Below, in pieces: positions 22,833 to 26,632 of a DNA stretch of 26,632 nt. This stretch comes from JANDLT01 sp041743485 (lineage in GTDB: Bacteria > Acidobacteriota > Blastocatellia > Pyrinomonadales > Pyrinomonadaceae). Every line of letters begins with the position of its first letter. Position 1 is the stretch's first letter. Location: positions 1-26,632 of the forward strand of contig JBGTMR010000056.1 of NCBI GenBank assembly GCA_041743485.1, read 5' to 3'. The notes under the pieces were generated by a model. The model was not told the DNA's origin, did no database searches, and worked only from the letters and a program-made list of their open reading frames with translations. The position numbers were made by a program, and so were the translations under genes.

Positions 22833-25249
22833 CCTCTTGTCTGCGCCGCACCCTTCCGCGTTCTGTTCCACAGCGTCCATAACATCAGCAACGCGGTGAC
22901 GACGATAAGCAGCACGATTTCCGGCTCCGGTATCGTCGGGACGCTGCCCGCGTCAACAGGCTGAAGTCCGGCGCGCTTGTATTGTTCTTGATTCTCCAAC
23001 ACGACCGCCCCGCTGACAGGTGTCACGAGTTGGTATTGGGCGGCGATTTTCGTTGCTTCATCGGTATTGTTTGCGTCTATCAAACGCTCGACCTCATCTT
23101 TCGCCCACAGCCTTGCGAGGTGCGATGAAGTTTCTTTCGCTTGGTTTCCGTCGCGCATCTCAGCCGCCGGAAGGCGTTCACGCACAAGCCGCAACCGCTT
23201 TGCGTCGCCACTAAAACTGCCGAACAAATCGCGCAGGTCGGTTTTCAAGTCACCAAGTCGAACATGCGTACCGACGGCATTGATGCCGTCGAGTTTTTCC
23301 AAGATGCGATTTGCTTTGTTCGTCACTGCCACGGCGATAAGCGGAGCGGATGACGGACGCCGTTCCCAACGCTGCTGCAAGCCTTCGACCGAACTCAACA
23401 GCACGGGTTGTGGAGCGTGAACCCACACGATGACCGCTTCCGGTAGCCCCGCCGCGACATCCCATGCGCGCTCTAAAGCCGTCACATTATCCGCACCGCC
23501 CGCGCATTCGATTTCGCGCAAACTATTGACGATGAACATCCGTCGCCCAGCCGCATCGAGGCTCGCCGGAGCAGTGGCTTCAACGACTTTATCGCCCGCG
23601 ATTATCAAACGAATTTCCGTATCTTGCGGCAGGGCAGAAATCGAATCCGCAATCTCTTTAATAAACGGCTGCATCAGGCTTGACCCGTCAACGACTAATG
23701 TGATGCTCTTGAAGCGGGGCATATTTTCTTCGATGATGTTTTGCGTGAAGGTTGCGCCGACGGATGCCGGTAACACAGTCCGGCTTGTCGTGACGTTGGC
23801 GTTTCGTTTCGCCCGAATGGTTGCCGTCGGTTCGATGAGTTCGGCATCGCCAATCTTGCCGCGAATTGCGAACAGGTCGGCGTTCGGTTGTTCGGGGTTC
23901 AACTGATGATTCGCGGCTTCGACGAATTGTTTCGATTCAACCCACACCGTATGTCGGAAGTCGCTTTTGACATCGAAGTTTCGTTCGACGAAATAAGGCA
24001 ACCTCAAAGCGGCGTGCTCACGATTAGCCAACGCGAGTGGAACGGTGATGCCGAGACGAATCTTCATTTCGCCGTTCGACGGAACGGGAAAACACTGCAC
24101 CAAAACTTTATCCTCGCCCGCCGTCGTCACCAACACCGGATCGCGCCGTGTCCGCACAACTTGTTCGTAAGCCTCTCGCACTTGTTTGCGTCCGGCGAAC
24201 GCGGCTTCACGCTCCTCGCCGTTGACCCATAAAGTCAAACGCGAAACCACGCCGCCCGTCGGCAACTGCACTTGCGCCCGTGCTTCGCGTTGCGTCTCCG
24301 ACGTGTTTTTGAAAACAAGCGTCCATTCCATGTAACCGAGTGCGGCATCCGCATCGAGCGAACCGTCCATGCGCGAATCAGCGAGCGACAAACCGCGCAA
24401 TTTACCGGCGACGATTTCACCGCCCTGCTCAAAATCAAAATCACGTTCGGCGAGTGGATTGGTGCGTCCTGCGAGACGCGGCGGCGCAACTGAATCATAA
24501 GATTGTCCACTCAAGCGATAATAAACTTCGCGCGCATCATTCGGTGTTACGTTGCTGCCTAAGGTGAAAAGAAAGCTAATCGGGTCAGCCGCCATCCCCG
24601 TGCGCTCATAGCAAGAACGCAAGACGTGTTCACGGCTTCCCGCAAAACGCAGTATCTGCATTCCGCGTGCGATGCGTTCCGGTTGGTCTGAAGTCGCCAT
24701 CTCCATGCCAATGCGCGTCAATGTTGCCGGAATTTCGACCGTGACCAGCAATGCGAATGCGACGGCGATACCCGCCAGCGCGCCTTTCCATGTCGTTGCC
24801 GTCATGCGCCCGACAGCGACGCGCAAGCGACGACGCAACAGCAGCGCGGAGATGAAAGATAAGAGCGGGGCAAGCGGCAACAGTCCCAACCCGCCGAACA
24901 AAATGGCGACGAAAGCGATTGGTGTCACTGACATAAAGACGAGCGAGTAGTAAAGCGTGATGCCGATGGCGACGGCGTTCGCCCATCCAAGCAATTTGCC
25001 GCGTGCTAACTTTCTACGCTTAATCGCTAACCACACCTGCAAATTGGTGAGCGGCACAAACGCGATAAGCAGCGTGTGCCAAACGGTCGGCAACGGGTCG
25101 AACAACTCCGCCGCGCACATCCCCGTGAAGAGTTCGAGGGCGAGCGTGATGGCGGGAAGCAGGATGCCAGCCAGCAGCGTAAAGACGTACACCATGGTCG
25201 AAGCTTTAGCCGGTTTGGGAAGGTTGTGGTCGGACGTATTGTCAATCAT
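22829..25249 (-). CDS. VIT-domain membrane protein with C-terminal PEP-like sorting signal
   Basis: I place the start at ATG 25249 (806 residues) behind AGGTGA; GTG 25258 is an alternative. Four to five membrane segments occupy residues about 18-180. The VIT domain (about 285-410) contains GYMEWTLVFKNTSETQREAR, LPTGGVVSRLTLWVNGEERE and AYEQVVRTRRDPVLV. A VWA-like region follows (ITLVVDGSSLMQPFIKEIAD) with a degenerate metal site. The end is tripartite: IPEPE, a hydrophobic stretch (IVLLIVVTALLMLWTLW), then RTRKG, which is a PEP-CTERM-type signal. This matches the 'XrtN system VIT domain protein' layout. It is the first gene of the operon. A 13-bp palindrome lies 56 bp upstream of the start codon. 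Confidence 0.85.
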   Translation of the reverse strand: MIDNTSDHNLPKPAKASTMVYVFTLLAGILLPAITLALELFTGMCAAELFDPLPTVWHTLLIAFVPLTNLQVWLAIKRRKLARGKLLGWANAVAIGITLYYSLVFMSVTPIAFVAILFGGLGLLPLAPLLSFISALLLRRRLRVAVGRMTATTWKGALAGIAVAFALLVTVEIPATLTRIGMEMATSDQPERIARGMQILRFAGSREHVLRSCYERTGMAADPISFLFTLGSNVTPNDAREVYYRLSGQSYDSVAPPRLAGRTNPLAERDFDFEQGGEIVAGKLRGLSLADSRMDGSLDADAALGYMEWTLVFKNTSETQREARAQVQLPTGGVVSRLTLWVNGEEREAAFAGRKQVREAYEQVVRTRRDPVLVTTAGEDKVLVQCFPVPSNGEMKIRLGITVPLALANREHAALRLPYFVERNFDVKSDFRHTVWVESKQFVEAANHQLNPEQPNADLFAIRGKIGDAELIEPTATIRAKRNANVTTSRTVLPASVGATFTQNIIEENMPRFKSITLVVDGSSLMQPFIKEIADSISALPQDTEIRLIIAGDKVVEATAPASLDAAGRRMFIVNSLREIECAGGADNVTALERAWDVAAGLPEAVIVWVHAPQPVLLSSVEGLQQRWERRPSSAPLIAVAVTNKANRILEKLDGINAVGTHVRLGDLKTDLRDLFGSFSGDAKRLRLVRERLPAAEMRDGNQAKETSSHLARLWAKDEVERLIDANNTDEATKIAAQYQLVTPVSGAVVLENQEQYKRAGLQPVDAGSVPTIPEPEIVLLIVVTALLMLWTLWNRTRKGAAQTRG

Positions 25250-25304
25250 AGTGGTCACCTGTAAATGTAATCGCAGAGCAGGTTGGGTGTGAAACCTACT
25301 TTAC

Positions 25305-25317
25305 AGTGCAAAGCACT
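25305..25317. promoter_or_regulatory. Palindrome upstream of the exosortase operon
   Basis: AGTGC-AAA-GCACT is a perfect inverted repeat in the 235 bp between the VIT gene and the IS66 end. It could be an operator for the operon. No convincing -35/-10 pair was found next to it, so this is only a candidate. Confidence 0.25.
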
Positions 25318-25493
25318 TTTCGCGCAAGACTCACTGATATATATTTTAGAGGTGGGTTGTCATCGCACGCGGCGTTTATCGTCTAATCGCTGCGGATGGC
25401 AGTGGCGGAACTATGTGTTGGCAGAGTAGAGCGCAAGTAACTTTGCTGATTTTGCGGATGGTGATTATCTACTTTGATATAAATACAACAATC

Positions 25494-26632
25494 GTAACCG
25501 TTCAGTTGTTTTGGGTTAGGACGTGTCGGGCAGCAAGCAGATTGAACGGTCATCGCCTGTCACTGAGCTGCACGCGGCAGTCAGATATTCAAGCACATTT
25601 CTTCCTTGTTGCCGCAAGCTGGTGACGACCGTCAGTATTCGTTCGACGAACCGACTACCCGCTTCGCTTTGTGTGCCGAAAGATTTTCGCCGCCACAACA
25701 CCGCCTGACGCAACGCTCGTTCAGCATCGTTATTCGTCGGTTGCACTCCACGCACGCGCACAAAAGTCCACAGTGCCGCTTCCAGCGTGCGTATCTGCCG
25801 ACACATCCTTCGTGTCTTTCCGTGCGCGCAATCGCTCCCTCTATCGAGCAACTCTTTAACTCGTTGCTGCACGGGCGCGATTAACTTCTGGAACTTGCGC
25901 CAACTTAAAGTTTCATCTTTGACCTCGTGCCACAGCCGAAAGACTTCCTTCGTTTGGGCAAGCAAGTTCTCACCGATTTCTTTCGCTTCACCCTCGCGCT
26001 CCGAGATAGCTTGGAAGTCACGCTTTATGTGCGCCCAACAAGCTTGCCGCCGCGTCGTCGCCAACCAACTGTAGCCGAGATACCGATCCGTCGTGATGAT
26101 GCTCGTCTTCGCCGCTCCGATCACTTCACGCGCCGTTGCGGAATCGCGCTTCGCGGCGACCCGAAAAGCTGTCACCTGCCCGCCTCGATTCACCCACAGC
26201 CAGTGCCGATGACCACCCTCACGCCACCCCGTTTCATCGACGTTATTGACAGCTTGGCTTCGCACAAACTCGTGCGCCGTCTCGACCGGAGTCGCAAGGG
26301 CGTGGCTGACACGGGCGTTGAATAGCACTGATGCTGCCAAGACTTATTTCCGCACCATGCAGCACGCTCACCGCTTCGGTTGCATCGCGGTGACTCAAGG
26401 AAAGTCTGCCGGTCAAGTACGCCACCGTCGCTTGCAACCGCGCCCCGAAACTTCCTTGCGGAACCTCCGCACTCCACTCCGCCTCCGTCTTCACGCCGCA
26501 CGTCTGACAGCATAAAGAGTGCCGCCGATACTCGGTGACTTCCGCGTGCGCCGGTGGAATCTCGGTGACTTGATGGCGTGCGGGTTGTGGGTCATCGCCT
26601 TGCAGACGACACCCGCACTTCCGGCATCGCTT
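25494..26632 (-). mobile_element. IS66-family insertion sequence, partial
   Basis: The element is represented by its transposase gene and a likely left end. GTAACCGTTCAG at 25494, 22 bp beyond the transposase stop, resembles the GTAA-starting terminal repeats of IS66 elements. The other end and the companion genes tnpA/tnpB are outside the window, so the 8-bp target duplication (candidate CAACAATC, 25486-25493) cannot be checked. Confidence 0.75.
25516..26632 (-). pseudogene. IS66 transposase (TnpC type), frameshifted and cut by window edge
   Basis: From the right edge inwards one frame gives the zinc-finger region (KCGCRLQG, VTEIPPAHAEVTEYRRH, CCQTCG), then VPQGSFGARLQATVAYLTGR and ISLGSISAIQ. 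The catalytic part continues one base off as ARVSHALATPVETAHEFV, NNVDETGWREGG, TDRYLGYSW, and NDAERALRQAVLWRRKSFGT with the final Glu. Removing a single C (plus-strand G near 26317) joins the two frames exactly where the family is continuous. IS66 TnpC is not known to use frameshifting, so this copy is probably inactive, unless the extra base is a sequencing error. Confidence 0.85.

Overview
The window reads as a stretch of a mid-GC, Gram-negative-type genome. My best guess is Acidobacteriota of the Blastocatellia kind. This is inferred from gene content: a TonB C-terminal periplasmic protein, a secreted carboxypeptidase-regulatory-domain protein, a Uma2 nuclease-like protein, a small DUF6794-type protein, and an exosortase with a VIT-domain partner. 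No rRNA or other phylogenetic marker is present, so the placement is weak. I saw no tRNA, rRNA or CRISPR array.

Layout. (1) 1-3320 is a plasmid-type module. It holds a partial tyrosine recombinase, a parA plus ribbon-helix-helix partition operon (minus strand), and a divergent replication initiator with a lambda-O-like N-terminal domain (plus strand). Between them lie 331 bp with two arrays of in-phase 8-bp repeats, probably the partition site. The rep gene itself carries 23-bp iterons read in all three frames, so the origin probably lies inside the gene. (2) 3405-13171 is a type I restriction-modification locus with two different hsdM genes, one hsdS and one hsdR, interrupted by toxin-antitoxin-like genes: UPF0175, DUF433/DUF5615, Uma2, and a MazE/MazF-like pair. 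The first 45-56 bp of hsdR occur three times, once directly after hsdS and once before each later cassette. This suggests that cassettes entered the 5' end of hsdR and each time a fresh 5' end was supplied. (3) 13263-16066 carries a P-loop polynucleotide-kinase-like protein, a frameshifted SEC-C gene, a strong hairpin, a crystallin-J1-annotated family protein, a PhyH-type dioxygenase and a secreted protein of unknown function. (4) 16319-21503 carries a secreted DUF2225-like/WD40 protein, a decayed DUF4268 gene, a TonB_C protein, a Cys-rich carboxypeptidase-regulatory-like protein and a DUF6794-type fragment. (5) 21523-25249 (minus) is a tight three-gene exosortase operon: a VIT-domain membrane protein ending in a PEP-like sorting signal, its exosortase, and an EpsI-like protein. 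(6) 25494-26632 is the end of an IS66-family element whose transposase has a frameshift.

How the parts work together. Region 1 would copy and segregate a replicon (or an integrated one). Region 2 would defend it, with addiction modules stabilising it. Region 5 looks like a self-contained system for processing one large surface or membrane protein. Single-base frameshifts or stops appear only in accessory genes (mazF-like, SEC-C, DUF4268, IS66). The long core ORFs such as the 972-residue HsdR are intact, which argues for gene decay rather than a generally poor sequence.
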